DNA of 64,000 nt from NCBI GenBank assembly GCA_026874595.1, contig CM049307.1, forward strand, positions 21,553,079 through 21,617,078, given 5' to 3'. The notes below the pieces were generated by a model that worked only from the letters and a program-made list of their open reading frames with translations, ran no database searches and had not been told where the DNA came from. Below, one piece after another: positions 24,241 through 37,590 of the stretch. The position numbers and the translations under genes are program-made. Within the stretch, counting starts at the first letter, position 1. Each line of letters begins with the position of its first letter. The DNA comes from Sipunculus nudus. Taxonomy: Eukaryota; Annelida; Sipuncula; Golfingiida; Sipunculidae.

Positions 24241-27200
24241 ACTTTAAAATTATTTGTATTTTGATCACTATATGAATATATTGAATGCTATGATTACAGT
24301 CATAGGCAATTTTTATATATTTCGACAATGGGATAGTACTATAGAGGATTAAGAGCATAAAAAAGGCCCGTGTACCAACACTGTACATAGTATTGCAGTA
24401 GTTAAACACTGTTCCTGCTCGGTGTTAGTCGGACGATGAAGTAACCAAATTACCAGACCTGTGCTGGATGGTCCCGTGAATGGCTGACTGGGTCTGTGAA
24501 TGACAGGTTCCATGATCAGGATCCAGGGCTCCCAGACCATTTAATAGATAACTTAGGTGTGAATGTGATCATGACACTCTAGATCCCGGAACCGTGTGCT
24601 TTTATGGTCAGGTGACCTCAGCTGATCGTGAGTACAGACGAACTGTATCTGGAAATTTGTAAAATCGTGAACGCGGCCAAAAGAAACCCATATTATCATT
24701 TTCTTATTTTTCCTTTTCTTTAATTTTAATATCAAGCTTGGAAACTATTTATTTTGACCATATACCATGTTATGTTGTTACTTTAGATATTTATATAGAC
24801 AGACATGTATCGAGTTATAAAATAAGATAACTTACCATATTACTATATTTAATTTAATCACCTTGTAAACATGTATTAATGAAATATATTCTTCATATCG
24901 TTCAGTTTATTTAATTGTTTAACCTTTTGTTACCATTATTTAGGAAAAACTACCGGATTCTTTCTGTGAAACATCTTGGACTTGTGCATTAAATATAGTT
25001 ACATTAAATTAAAAAAAAAAGAAAAAATGTAGCAATACCGAGCGATTGACCTGCAGTACCATTTGACGACTCACACTTTCAAAAAGATATAGAGAAAAAA
25101 ATTACATCTTCAAACAATTGTATATGTGGTTCTACTTTCAAAGACCTTGATTCAGCTCTGGTGACTGTCTCATGATAGAGAGATATATCAAATAAATCAA
25201 ATTATTTATTTATTTTTATCAAATCCAATTAACACTAACTCATCAACCCCTTCAAGAATCCACTGCCTACGGAAGACGCTTTATTTTCGGGTAAACCGAA
25301 AGATTATAAGATTAGCGTACCAGTCCGCCATGCTGGACATCGAATCAGCCATTGGAAACCCACCCTTCTGCCAAAGGTCGTTTTTATTTTTTAACAAATA
25401 TCTTCTTGGTAGGGATTGCCCGACGTATCAACTGTCAAGCAAAATCAAAATTTAGCAAACTTCAAGAAAAGGCCTTTTAAAATATTGCAAATATCCATAC
25501 TCACCAAATATTACTTATTTCATTTCTTTTGTTCTTATTACCTAAACTAGAATGGGAGTTTAATTTGTCTTAAAACAGTTATTACCAAATTTATTTTAAT
25601 GGCCTATATCCATTTCCTTCACAATGTCCGTACTTTAGGCCATATGTATATTTAAAAAAAAATCCAAGTGCTTTGTGAGTGAAAAGGTTACACTCAAAAG
25701 GGTAGTTATACTCTTTTGAGTATTGGATTATAGGTGCTGAGGGGTTATAGCCTACTAATATAATTGCCTTCCGGTAGCTCAAAAAACACGTTATTACATT
25801 AGGAATTGTGCTATATACAGAATAACGGCCAGGGTCACAGAAGTAAAGGCACGGTTCTTATAAAGTTTACTATATTTGACATTATCAAAGACCACGATAA
25901 GTCCCTAGACAGAGCTAACTGATGGCTTGCATTTAGGGTCGTCCAGGCAACATACAAAATCTAGTTTAAGTGACACCACATAGATTCGATTTTCTTCTCC
26001 ACACCTAATAATCTAGGGTCGCATCAGCGCGTGATGGCTTGCCGGTTAGCATTTCTACCAGCTGTGTGACAATGTATTGCACTCAAAGATTTTTCCTCCT
26101 CGGTCCTTCTTTTTCTGCCAAACCACATCGTCGTCTTATTGACACACTGGGGCCAGAAAAATCAAACTGCTGGCTCTTATATGGCTTCAACATTAAAATG
26201 TTCACATGTTTAAGCTGGAAAAGTAAACATTCTGTTTAGTATCGTGGTAAAAGTTAATGCAACTTATGTGGTCTAGTGGAACGTAGTTCACAGTATAACA
26301 CTATAACTTTCAGTTTTAAGCAAAAATTTTAACAACAGAAAGAAACATATAACCACAAAAGCTATAACCTGCGAAAATATAATAACTGACCTTTTTAGTA
26401 AATATCCATTTTTTAAGGTTGTATTGAATGCTTTTAGCTAAATAAAAATCGTAATTTACTGATAACCTACATCTGCTGTTTTACATTCAATGGGAAACGG
26501 TTTTGCCTAATATAACGAGAACGCTACCTTGACAACAATCTGTTAAAGTTGATATCTGAGATTGTTTGAAAACGTTCAGGGGAACCATCATGATATATCG
26601 TCTCCGCATGGAGGGTATGCGTTCATCCCCGTTCGTGTGTGTTTTTGTTCACAGCATAACTAAAGCAATCATGAACAGAATCTCATGAAATTTTCAGGAT
26701 ATGAAGAATCGAATGTATTTGGTGTGGAACCGGAACATGTTCTGGCTTCAGAAACCCTACAAGAAATACTCATAAATGTAAGGTCACTTATACACCAATG
26801 AACCAAGGAATATGGGCCGAATAAGTGAATGCCCACATGGTAGAGGCTTGTATTTCTTTAGTATGCAGATTTCTTGTTATTCATATTATAACTGTAATTA
26901 AAATATTGTTTTTATTAATAGTAAGAGCCATATTGTAGTAGTAGTAGTAGTAGTAGCAGCAGCAGTAGAAGTAGCAGCCTAGTAGAAGGAAAAGTAAGAT
27001 AAACAATAATCTCTTGGCCTTCCTGTTCCCAAGACTACTCTTATTGTCAAAAGAAAACTAAATACACGTGGTCCCTTGTATATGTTAGACTGCGCTCTCA
27101 GATCTCGCTCAGTATCTCTGGTCGTCTGTCCCTAATCTATCTGTTCTATCTTGCCGTGATTTCACGTCTCATGGGCAAATTAATTAGGCCGATGGGGGAA

Positions 27201-28553
27201 CAGAATGGCTGCCTAACACTGCCGAGACATTTCGTAATTTGCTAATGCCATATCCTCATGCACCAGGTCACAATAAGCGTGTTTAAGGATCATGCAAATC
27301 GGTTATGTATCAACAATCAATCAATCCCGGTTACAGACCATCTATTTATGGAAATTAAGAAAAATTTTAATTTGGACATTCGGTTATTTAAGGGCTGGAA
27401 AGTTTTATTTTGATTTAAACGATGTCCGCAAACAATGAAAAGGTAAAAAAAATTAGAAAAGATCCGTTTCAGTTCCTTATTAAGTACTCCACTGGCTTCC
27501 ACTCAGAGGGCTTTGAGGGACAAAATAGCTTCTAATTTCTACGTCTCCATGTTGATTAATTAAATCCAGAAAACCGGCGAAATAACCTCTTTACGTTCAC
27601 GAAGGTCACTTTAAGGATATCTGTCGCTTAAAAGGCGAAGGCACATCCAAAAATTAACTAAATGATATGGACCACAAAGATGGTGCTTTCCATGGTTAAT
27701 TTAGCGGTTCAGACATTATACGTGAGCATTTGTCAGATTTGTGCATTAAGAACACAAGATACTTCAGTTCGTGTATAAGAAAAGGACAAAGTTGAATCAA
27801 ATACTATACCACAATTAATTTAAATTTTGTGTTAAACACACATATACTGTCTTAATGGGAATGATAGAGACAACAACAAAACAGCAACACTGCTGAAGAC
27901 CTGGTGCTCGTTCACCACATGATTTTGTTCAAAATATAAACGAACATTCAAAGTAGAGCAGAATAATAGTTGGTTGAACCTGACCATTACAATTGACGCG
28001 ACCAAACCCAAACAACTCAAACACTCGGGTCACAAAGGACATACGTAATGATTAATTTAGGTCCCTGGATTTTCTGTTTTTGTCGGAGAAAAAATAATAT
28101 TTCATTAGTTTACTGGAATGTAAATACAGTGAAATCATTCTGTTACCTTAGAATTGTCTAGATATTCAGTTATATGGCTTTGAAAAAATACGTAATTACA
28201 AGAATTGATTGTATCTCTTCCCCTTCCCAATAAAAACATCACTTCAAAGGTATATAATGGTAGTGAGATCGGCTCGACACAGCGCTAGCTACCGCAGAGA
28301 CAGTTATCGGAAGATTATTTTGACAAAATTAAAAAGCATCGACTCTAAAACCTACAGCCTGGTTTAGTGTAAGAGAGGTGGGTTTAGAGGAGATGCCCCA
28401 TCTTTTCTCGATTAAAAATATCTCGAAACTAGATTTTTTATGGCACCGTAGGTGCAATAGTATCGCCATACAATAAACCCACCCCCCCCTTAAGAATAGT
28501 CCCCCCCCCCCCGCCCATCTTCAGCAGCACAAACTGACATTTGGCAAACGACT

Positions 28554-29640
28554 ATGGTTTCTTCCATCTATCAACTCGAGAAACATTATTTTTCACCAAA
28601 CATGGGGGCCAATAAAGAGAATCACTCTTATGAAAAGGGGATACATTTATACTATAAAAATGGTAATGTAGGTGGCGCCACCTGTCTGGTTGACGAGAAA
28701 ACTTTAAAAGATGGATGGACATGCCAAATTTCAGACAAATACCTTGAACCACTCGAGAGATATAAGGAATTTTCTCCAAAAGCACATGTACAGATGGACG
28801 CCACGGCAAAACGATTTCAGATGGCGCCACCTGTCTTGAGAAAAAGATGGAGGAGTGCAAGATCTATAGATAGGCACAATTTCAGGCCAATAGTGCAAAT
28901 CACTCCCCAGAAAAAGGGCATACACAATTACAGCCCAATCTGTCAAAAAGACTTATAATGCTCACAGTACTGTCAAGTGGCAATGATGGAGTATTAAAAG
29001 GCACAGAAACAAGAGAAAGACAGAAGTTGGCGCCACCTGTCTTCCGCAAAAGACAAAGCTATCAATGATCTTCGGTCAGTTTGATTTTTTGACCAATGCA
29101 TGCATCCCTTATTGAGATATTTATGATTAATGTAAATTTCACCATATATGGCAATATTAAAGGTCAAGGTCACTCTCCTATGAAAGGTCATGACTTTCAT
29201 AACCCATGTCTATGTATATGCATAATATAAAAGAAATCTGTCCATTAGTTTTTGACTTATAATGCTCTAGTACTGTTAAGTGGCAATGATGGGGGTATTA
29301 AATGGCACGAAAACAAAAAAAAGGATAACAGGTGGCGCCACCAGTTTCCGGTTCATGACAACACTATCTAAGATCTTCGGTCAAGTTGATTTTTGGATCA
29401 ATCCATGCAAGATTTCTTGAGATATTTAAGAGTCTGTGTGATTTTCCCCCAAAATGAACCTATTCAAGGTCAAGGTCACTCTCCTAGTGAAGGTCATGAT
29501 CCCATTTTAAATAGGCTTTGTCCTCTTACCCATATCTATGCACATGTCAAGTTTGGTAAAGATCCGTAAAATATTTTTTTGAGTTATCACGTCCAAACGA
29601 AATCTCGGCGGCGGCGGCGGCGCAACCTTGCCTCAACCAT
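28554..29640. repeat. Repeat block of ~300-bp units with GGCGCCACC cores
   Basis: Two clear tandem units begin at 28951 and 29255 (304-bp offset). Each opens with ACTTATAATGCTC and GTACTGT.AAGTGGCAATGATGG, and continues with a GGCGCCACC core, TCTTCGGTCA, GAGATATTTA and AAGGTCAAGGTCACTCTCCTA. Two diverged units precede them, giving cores at 28673, 28823, 29029 and 29333. The block ends with TTGAGTTATCACGTCC, a (CGG)n run (about 29606-29620) and a CCAGACTTTGTCTGG palindrome. From memory, similar GAGTTATC and AAGGTCAAGGTCA tails are common in mollusc repeats; I cannot name the family. The 134-codon plus-strand frame at 28554-28958 runs through it and is not treated as a gene. Confidence 0.78.
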
Positions 29641-29948
29641 AGTATCTCCAGACTTTGTCTGGCGATAAAAATAGAATTTTTTACGCATTATACCGCAAAG
29701 CAGCATCTGGTGCCGTTTTCTTCCCCACATATGTCTGCATGCATGCTGGTTATGCATAAAGTCTGCTAGCAATCCCGGCACACTTGTTTACCCATGCCAG
29801 GGTGTTGAGTCCCATAACCAAACTCCCCCCCCCCCCCCACCCCACCTTTCTACTCCTAAGGGCAAGGGGCGTACCCATGATTTACTAAAGAGGGATGCCG
29901 GGGGGGGGGGGACCGCTGCAGGAATTCCTGTTTGGCATATATGCACAC

Positions 29949-29998
<50 letters not shown>

Positions 29999-31170
29999 TT
30001 AAAATTATAACATAATATTCGATAATTTTTTGAGAAAATAAACATACTCAATGTTTTCAAGATAGGTATATTATTTTTATCAACACGTTTAAGCATAGGT
30101 TTACAGGATGATGTGAATATCAAATAAACTATTTAATGAATATGAAAATTGTTTTGGTAATTACAAACCGTTTCAGGGATAAAAATACACTAATGTAAAA
30201 ATGAAAAAAAATAAATAAACCTTAATCTTTGCTTGGATATACTATATTTAAAATATTTACATCAAGCAACTTCATTAGTATAGAATTGTTATTCCTGGAG
30301 TATTCGTTATATGATTTACCATTTATGTGAATAACGTGTTTGATAAATATAGGAAATGAGCAGGAGCTAAAAATTAACGAGTACATATTTGAGGATAATC
30401 AATTTGTGGTTGTCTCAACAGCCTTGATATATCGTGGTATAAATGATTTATTTTCATTCATCCAATTACTGGTTCCCCTTAAAAAATTATTGTAATTGTG
30501 TTAAATTGGATTTTGGTCTTATCAGATCTCACGCACCACAAACCAGGCTATAGAGGCTAAACGACCTGTCTTGATATTAAATATACAGCGGCATAAATGT
30601 TGACATTGGAAATCGTGATTACAAAGAAAATCTAAATTTATGAAGAAGCATGTTCAACCTTGAACTAACCGAACGTGACCTTGTTTATAACTAAAATGAA
30701 TAAACTTATAATGATTTAATTGATATCAAATTGATTTTAAAAAACTAGCAGTTGAGGACCGCACATACACCTCCACCAACATTTTGATCATTAAATCACC
30801 GTATGTTAGAAATGTATAATAATGGTTGAGTTACCTGTGCTCGTCAGAAAAAAAAGTTGCTTCAATTGAGCAAGTGCACATTCACTTGTTCGGAAATTTA
30901 CACATAAAGTTTCTTCTATTAATAGTGACTGACTCCGGTCTTGATTTGTCTTTCCAGAAATGGAAAAGAATCATTTAAATAAAAAATAATATGGTCATCC
31001 AGATAACATATACATTTTTTTAGGTCTTTCCCTAATCCTGTTAGTAATATCTTCCACATCCATTTTATATTTTATTGTAAAGACGAATGAACCGATATAA
31101 AATATATAATGTCTAATGGTTTAAGTATATTATAAGCTACAGCAGAATTATGAAAATAATAGGTAAGCAG
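29641..31170. other. Intronic sequence next to the first coding exon, no gene seen
   Basis: AT-rich, with a C14 run (29825-29838), a G12 run (29900-29911) and a (TA)n block (29950-29998). Nothing coding. Confidence 0.5.
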
Positions 31171-31176
31171 ACTTAC

Positions 31177-31492
31177 ACATTGCGTCTCCGAGGTGCCAGA
31201 CCTCTTGGGTATGAAATTCTGCTAATCCAGATGGCAGACAAATAAGCAGCACCAGAAGATCTGCTATACTCAAGCTGGCTAGGTAAAGATTGCTCGAAGT
31301 GCGCATGTCCGGAAGTCTAACAGCGACAAAAATGACCAGTCCGTTGCCAAGGACGCCGACGAGAAACACGGTGATGTACAAGGTTGGGACGAGGACAGTC
31401 AGGTATATCGGGATATCAAATGGAGGCTGCGGGAGTTTGTCAACCATGGTCTCGTTCCGGACGACGACAGCCATGTCTGCACACGTCGGCAT
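31177..31492 (-). CDS. Class A peptide GPCR, coding exon 1 (N-terminus to TM3 start)
   Basis: First coding exon of a rhodopsin-family receptor, giving residues 1-105 plus one base of codon 106. Seen: an extracellular N-terminus with one N-glycosylation sequon (N13-E-T15); TM1 at about 30-58 with GN50 (Asn 1.50); TM2 at about 67-90 with the LASLSIAD motif (Asp78, 2.50); and an extracellular loop 1 Trp at 99. The exon ends at a consensus donor GTAAGT (31171-31176). The split codon T|GT rebuilds Cys106, the TM3 cysteine that normally pairs with extracellular loop 2. The ATG at 31492 has an in-frame TAG at 31514-31516, so the frame cannot extend upstream if the sequence is contiguous. Met7 sits in a better start context (G at -3 and +4) and is an alternative start. 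Family knowledge places the protein at the plasma membrane as a neuropeptide receptor acting through G proteins. The subfamily call (TRHR/GHSR-like) rests mainly on exon 2. Confidence 0.92.
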
Positions 31493-31516
31493 CTCCGCTG
31501 TCAGTGTGTTAACCTA
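31493..31516 (-). other. Receptor 5' leader directly upstream of the ATG, after a putative 3' splice site
   Basis: Read on the minus strand, ATTTTGTTTCAG ends at 31517 and is followed by 24 bases before the ATG. The T-rich run ending in CAG fits a 3' splice site, so the start codon probably lies in an exon whose 5' part is noncoding and begins at 31516. The leader opens with TAG in frame with the ATG, which rules out upstream coding extension. This is read by eye; transcript data would settle it. Confidence 0.5.
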
Positions 31517-33393
31517 CTGAAACAAAATGCAATTCGTTATATTCATAAATATATTCAGATTCTGAACACCTTATACATGTATACCTGCAGGTAACATTTG
31601 CAAATTTGCAAAGCAAATACCATCATAGATCTGTGAAAATTATTTTTTTATTCCTTATTTGTGTGAATAATTATATTAATAAGTATACGTTATCTGCGCC
31701 TTTAATGGATAATAAGGACACGTTTCATAAATGTTATAAAGCCTGGGGTTGCAATAGTAAATTTATTCTTCTCATAAATCCACCTAGTGTTAATGAAAAA
31801 TAAATTCAATAATTTCTTGTTTTGCTGATCTAATAAATTAAATCGTAAAACGTTAGGTCAATACCTTCCCTCAAACAAAACAAGTACAACGGTATTTTCT
31901 CGAAGGGAACGGGTCACTAACGTTAATACCGTCAAGTCCTTTCTTAAAATTGATAGTTCCGTTAAGAAAGGCATTGTGCATTCCATAAAAATTGACGACA
32001 CCTTGTCATATATGTTATATGACTTCGGACTAACTTATAACACGCTTGCATTCCATCTTAATGTGCAGCATATCAGAACGGCGTTGTCAGTACAACCCAG
32101 ACAAAAAAATGAACAGCACAAGCCAGACATGTGACGGATCATAAGGTAACCAATCTTTGATACACCTTGCTTATATCAACGCAGGTAAATTATAGCAGAA
32201 GATTATAGAGATAATATGATCCAATTCGTTCCGTCTGGGTTGTAGCGCCGCCAGATTAAGCACGCCCCAAGAGGCCAACTCAAGAAAACCTACTGCGTAC
32301 CTACACTTTGCTATTATCTTTATTACTGCTAAATCTAACAACGCATAATTTCTTGTCCAGTGCACTGCAATTTCCGTTAGACACAACAAATATCGATCTA
32401 ACTGCCTTAACCGTGAATTAACACAGTTCACATTTTAGCATCCAGGTTTTGAAAGAACTACGATCAAGTGTTTTGTTACGCAGCTTAATGCCCTGTTGAA
32501 GTCCAACTTACAATGAGACACCCTGCACGACACTCTCCCTGTAGGGGGAACATTATCTTTACTCACGTCATAAAACCAATGATATACCTGTTTATAAACA
32601 TGTTTGTTTTTACAGTTGTCTCTTTCTTATAAGTGACTGGGAACTATATATAATGTGTTTGCTTTTATACAAATGCATATGTATACATATATATATATTC
32701 GTATGTGTAGATACAGACTAACACGGCCATACCATTCATTAGTTTTATTTATAAATATGGGTATATTTGTATAAAGTAATTATATATCATTTTTTTACAT
32801 TTTTAATTTATGAACAAAACTTTTCATAAAGAGGTTAAAGATTTTGCCGGTCATTTTTTTTAGATAATTAAAAAGGCTAATTTCACAACTTCCCTCAACC
32901 GGATAATAGTTGTTTATCTCTACTCAAATCAAATTATCGGATTAACCGGTTATCAGTTGATCACAATGAACACACTGCAATTCTAAACATACATGACAAA
33001 ACCACAGCATAGTCAGAAACGTGTTAGAAAATCTATCAGGTGGCATACAACATTATACCGTAATAAATTATGCTAATCCCTATGTATCGGGAGCTGAATA
33101 ATTATAACTGTTCTACTGACGTCAGCACTTTAGTTACAGGGATCATTAAGCATGGCCATATACATAGCAGTGTTTGCAATTAGCGTTCATGGAAAAGCAT
33201 CAAAATCTAACATATCGGATGTCAGTACTATATTAGACTGTAGACTCATTTGGCGCAAAGTATATATTTGAATATATAATATCTGACATATGATAATAAT
33301 TTTTCAATTATATTTAAGAAATATTTAATTTTATTTCAATTATATTTTAGTCTTTATATACTTTTTATTATTGACCAGTTATCATCAATTTTC

Positions 33394-33397
<4 letters not shown>

Positions 33398-33455
<58 letters not shown>
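33398..33455. repeat. (TA)n microsatellite
   Basis: About 56 bases of pure TA flanked by TTTTCTGAA and TTCAATTG. Confidence 0.95.
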
Positions 33456-33460
<5 letters not shown>

Positions 33461-34824
33461 GTTTTACCAATTATTTCAGTTACATTTTGGTTAAATGTTT
33501 TTGAAAATTAATCCAGGTAACATGATCCAAGATACATTTTCCCTTTATGTCTGCATTTGTTCATATAAAAAACATGATGACTTATTGTATCAAATATTCC
33601 GTCGTACTTTATATCTATGCTCTTTTTCCTAATTGTTCCAAGAAATATATTTCGATTATATTGCTCTTCTAGACATGGACGTAATTAGCTGTCTGAAACA
33701 TTTATGGCCCGTGAGATGTGACCAGTTTGTGAGCAACTTCTGTCTCCATACATCCGGTTTGTGATCGCTATCCGTCGTCAGTTTCTACACGCAACAACTA
33801 CTGATGAATTTGAGATAATTATGTCTTTTAATTCACTCTTGCAGTTTGTTTAAATAATTCTAATGATACATGGGATGGAATTTGTGAAGGAATGTTTGTT
33901 ATGGTATTAGATGAACAAAGGTTCCCGTTAATTACTGAGTTGCAGTTTATTTTCGTTGCCGGAAGAAAAAAAAATAAAAATTCATCTCAAGGACGGTAGG
34001 ATTTAGACTAATTAGTCATAAATGAACACATGAACCATGAATTACTCGTAACAATCATATCTTAATTACATCTAACTAATGGGGACATCTCATAATCAAA
34101 GCCGACAACTGGGACACGTAAATTCACAGATCATGATACAGACAATTTCAAATTGCTCCATCTCAGATTTTACTTGTATCATTAATTTCAATTTGTAAGA
34201 ATGTGGATGACATTAAAATGAACTGAAAAGAAGATAAAAATCGTAAGCTAGAAAAATGGATTATCATGACCATGCAGAAAACCTTTTAGAACCTATCCGT
34301 TCTACGATAGGCCTGTTGCGAGTATTAGCTTTTTTGGGACATGTGAACGTTGCAAAGCCCGACCTTTCCCTGGACACAGAGACAGTGGTTGAAAAACACG
34401 GGATTAGTACCTGGATAGCATCACAAGTTTTTTTTCACGCGAATAAGATCACGATTCATGAGAGGTCCATTATAGCCCGGATGAATCAGCTAGTGCTTCA
34501 CACTGTTTTATAGTTCGGTAAAATAAAATCTATTAGCACTCATTTTATAGTTGTACATAAAAATGTGTTACATTGTACATATAGAATTTGTAAATGGAGC
34601 ATTGATTGTAATTTTTATATACCATGTTTCCGCTTATGGTGACGCCGACGATTAAATGATTCGTGAGAGGTTGGAAACAAGCTCAAGAGTCATATCATAT
34701 AATATTCATTTGAAGTGGTTTTCTCTTTTTATGAAATTCAAGAAACTGTACATTTGTAAGTTGTGGTGATTGTCTCTATCATAATATACCTATATCTGGT
34801 TATGTACGCCGTTTACCCTATGAT

Positions 34825-34837
34825 ATTATCATTATTA

Positions 34838-34883
<46 letters not shown>
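34825..34883. repeat. (ATT)n microsatellite
   Basis: Trinucleotide ATT array of about 55 bases, imperfect at its left end (ATC interruptions). Confidence 0.95.
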
Positions 34884-34885
<2 letters not shown>

Positions 34886-37230
34886 TAACAACGCAATTAG
34901 GTAGATCTTGCGGACACATTGATTATATTTCTCAATGTGGGCAATGTCAATTTTTACATAATATATACATGTGAATCATACCCACCACGATTCTGCATAG
35001 ATGGCGCCATACATTTACCTTAGGATTGATAAGAATAATCAATATAAAATTTAGATGAATGTTCGAATATTATGAAGAAGAGCTTGGGTCTTTTGGGGCC
35101 AACATACGCGCTGGGATATGTGAAACTTAGCACTATATGAGTCTTTTTGTAATGATGAATCGTTATATAAACTGGACGACTACATATATACCATCGCCAA
35201 CATTATAGGCATTATTATTATATTATCAGGATCCTGATCAATATTTTATATTTACTACGAAGGCAAAGGAAATATATTACAAAATATAATTCAAGGTAAA
35301 ATTTGGCTACGTTTTACCCCATTCGTTCGTTACAACACTGGTCCGCTCGGTCTGACAGAAAAAAAGGCGATTCCAATTAGATAACACCTGTGCGCATTGC
35401 AGACGAAGAATTTTGTATCCTATTTGGATATTCACAAGTAACACCTGTTTATAGTTTCCACTAATATTACGGTGATTAATTTGAATGGTGATGGCAAAAT
35501 TCTCTTGTCTCGCAAGGAAAAGAATTCATTGGACAAAAAAATGGTCATGGTGGTCCGCTTAGATTTAATGGTATAACCTCAAACCCTATCAACATTTCAA
35601 GAAAATCCGATCATTACCTTTTGGATAACGTTGATGTCAGACAAACCAACAGTAATACAAACATAATACCTCATGATGAACATCTCAGGAGCCGTACCAG
35701 TTTATAAAAAAGGTGCTCGGAAATAGAGATCATCACCTAATGTGTTTTGGGTTGGAACAGGCGAACGACCCCAAAATGCTGTCTGATTGAGCATATTGAA
35801 ATGTCACGCAACGCTCCTGTTACATCCAGTGGTATTCCCTAGGCATCAGGGAGATCACGCCCGCATAAAAAGCTCTGCGGGGGTAATTGAATGCTTTATA
35901 TAACGTGATACTTGCATTCCAGGAAATTGCATAGGGATAATTTAAAATTATGCGACAGTCTCACACATAATCTAATGTACTGTAATCCCTTCCTCTCATG
36001 TCACAATAACTATTACATACAGTATTAATTTATAAAGCGTTAAGGGATTGTATGTCTAACAAGACCAATAACATCAGGACTAAATGGAGCAAGATGCAGT
36101 AACACATTCTGAATCACATGTCGGTTTGTTAATGTTATGTCAGAGCGAGAAAAAAACTCGAAAGTATTGTCTTTGCAAGTTAAAAGTTGGGTCTAATGCA
36201 AGCTAAAAGGTTTTTCCCAGGAGTGGATACCTCTAATCCAATACAATATTGTATCATAAAATACTGACGCACAGATATGTCTAGACCCATTAGTATTATT
36301 TTATTTTAATGTTAAATGGGCAAAATTGAAACCGATATATATTTTACCTACATTAATGCATAATACTTCTATGATTGGTTGGCAAATCGTGTGAATCCTG
36401 TGTGGCCAAGCATCGGATGTCTAAAAGTGTCGGGGAAGATGCCAGGTATGTCCCAGATGGATTCATATCCCCACAAATCTGGAGGAATTTTATACTGTTT
36501 GGGAACTTTCGGGAATAATCTATCGTAGCGCAATTTATCAGTGACTAATTTAGATAACTAAGCCAAAGGAAAACCGTCCTGCATGTAGGCGGTGGAAGTG
36601 GAAGAAACCTTCCCCGATGCATGAACAGGTAAAGTACAAATAATAGACAAAGAAGCATCGAATCTCATTTCTACTATTGTCACGAGTTATTTTTAAAATG
36701 AATGCAAAAGTTAGGAATTCAACGTTATATATATATTGGATAACAACAAGAACATGTTCTGAGAGGCACTGAAAAATACGATTGGTTTGAAAAGGTGTGA
36801 CTTTCAATGCCGACTCCAAAGTCTTATAAAATTAATTATGCTTCATTGATATAACTATAGCATTTCAGTGCCTTAGTCTGTGTATCGTTGTAGCAGCAAT
36901 GACACGGCTACGGTATATTCTCAAAAAGTAAAGGTAATGAGTTCATGAGGCTGCGATTTTTTAATTTGCCTTTCTGACCTCTACCTTTTGTTGCTGTTGT
37001 CGGCTCCTTGGAGAGCATACACGCAGGCACATGCAGTGCAAGCTATAAACGATTTCTTTTCGCCTTAGCAGGCTGACTGTGGTCATTGTTAATCCACCAA
37101 TTCTTAAAAAGTAGACAGCACTCTCAAGGCTGGCTGAACGGAAGGGTTACCCACAACCTCGTGGTCACGTGTTCAGCGCCCTTACCCACCCCACCGCCAG
37201 GTGTTGTTTCAAGTCAAAACGAACCTCTTC

Positions 37231-37430
37231 CTGTTTGGCAATGTGTTGATGGCCAGTAAATTACTTCAGCTGTCAAACTTTAATAATAAAAAGTTGTTAC
37301 ATTTCTAGGAAACACCCTCTGTTTACATATCATATACACATGCTTAAAAATATTACTTTATTCCGTGATGTCCTTATTAAAAAAAACCCCTATTTTTATG
37401 TAATTTGCCATGAAACAATTCTTATCCAAC
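37231..37430 (+). repeat. Dispersed repeat, copy 1 (partner at 52.7 kb)
   Basis: Ordered shared blocks with 52687-52872: CTGTTTGG, CTGTCAAACTTTAA, TTGTTACATTT, a CATATNNNA.ATGCTTA block, TTATTCCGT.ATGTCCTTA, an A-run with ACCC, TTGCC/TTGGCC, TGAAAC.ATTCT and ATCCAA. Same orientation, 15.4 kb apart. No open frame in common. Confidence 0.72.
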
Positions 37431-37482
37431 GTATTTAAACGGAGATGTACTCCTATGAGTCCGATTCTCCCAAGTGTGCGCC

Positions 37483-37519
37483 CCAACCATTGAAACTGGT
37501 ATCCCGCTGCTCTCAGCCA

Positions 37520-37525
<6 letters not shown>
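37483..37525 (-). repeat. Inverted fragment of the ACCAGTCT/AGCAGCGG repeat
   Basis: On the minus strand it reads GGCTGAGAGCAGCGGG then ATACCAGTTT, matching GGCTGAAAGCAGCGGG at about 38302. A further short GCTCTCAGCCAA fragment sits at 37887-37898. Confidence 0.5.

Positions 37526-37590
<65 letters not shown>
37521..37590. repeat. (TA)n microsatellite
   Basis: About 68 bases of pure TA, the longest in the window; it creates spurious Tyr-Ile frames on both strands. Confidence 0.95.

Larger units (their letters stand above)
19995..28553. other. Intronic sequence, no gene seen
   Basis: No convincing coding sequence on either strand. It contains (TA)n blocks at 22528-22590 and 24182-24236, a (GTA)n/(GCA)n trinucleotide tract at about 26935-26970, and poly(C) runs at 28492-28512. 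Confidence 0.5.
10627..31176 (-). other. 20,550-bp phase-1 intron of the receptor gene
   Basis: The intron is bounded by GTAAGT (31171-31176) and TTTGCAG (ending at 10627), both full consensus. Joining the two exons gives an uninterrupted 362-residue GPCR with correct spacing from TM2 through the TM3 cysteine to DRY, which strongly supports the splice. I see no intact gene nested inside on either strand. The intron is loaded with repeats, listed separately: a hAT-like element, a 0.5-kb duplication, GGCGCCACC units, (TA)n and poly(C)/poly(G) tracts. Confidence 0.88.
31517..37230. other. Upstream region or first intron of the receptor, no gene seen
   Basis: No supportable gene. If the acceptor at 31517 is real, this is intron. 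Simple repeats: (TA)n at 33398-33455 and (ATT)n at 34825-34883. The 85-codon frame at 34256 has no recognisable features. Confidence 0.5.

Noticed and set aside
28554-28958. 134-codon plus-strand open frame
   Set aside because: It runs through tandem GGCGCCACC repeat units that are not open in the other copies.
34256-34513. 85-codon plus-strand frame with a more even composition
   Set aside because: No recognisable motif, no neighbour or splice evidence; length is within chance for 64 kb.
37120-37195. tRNA-like or SINE promoter boxes (TGGCTGAACGG and GTGTTCAGCGCCC)
   Set aside because: No cloverleaf can be drawn and the B box lacks the invariant TTCGA.
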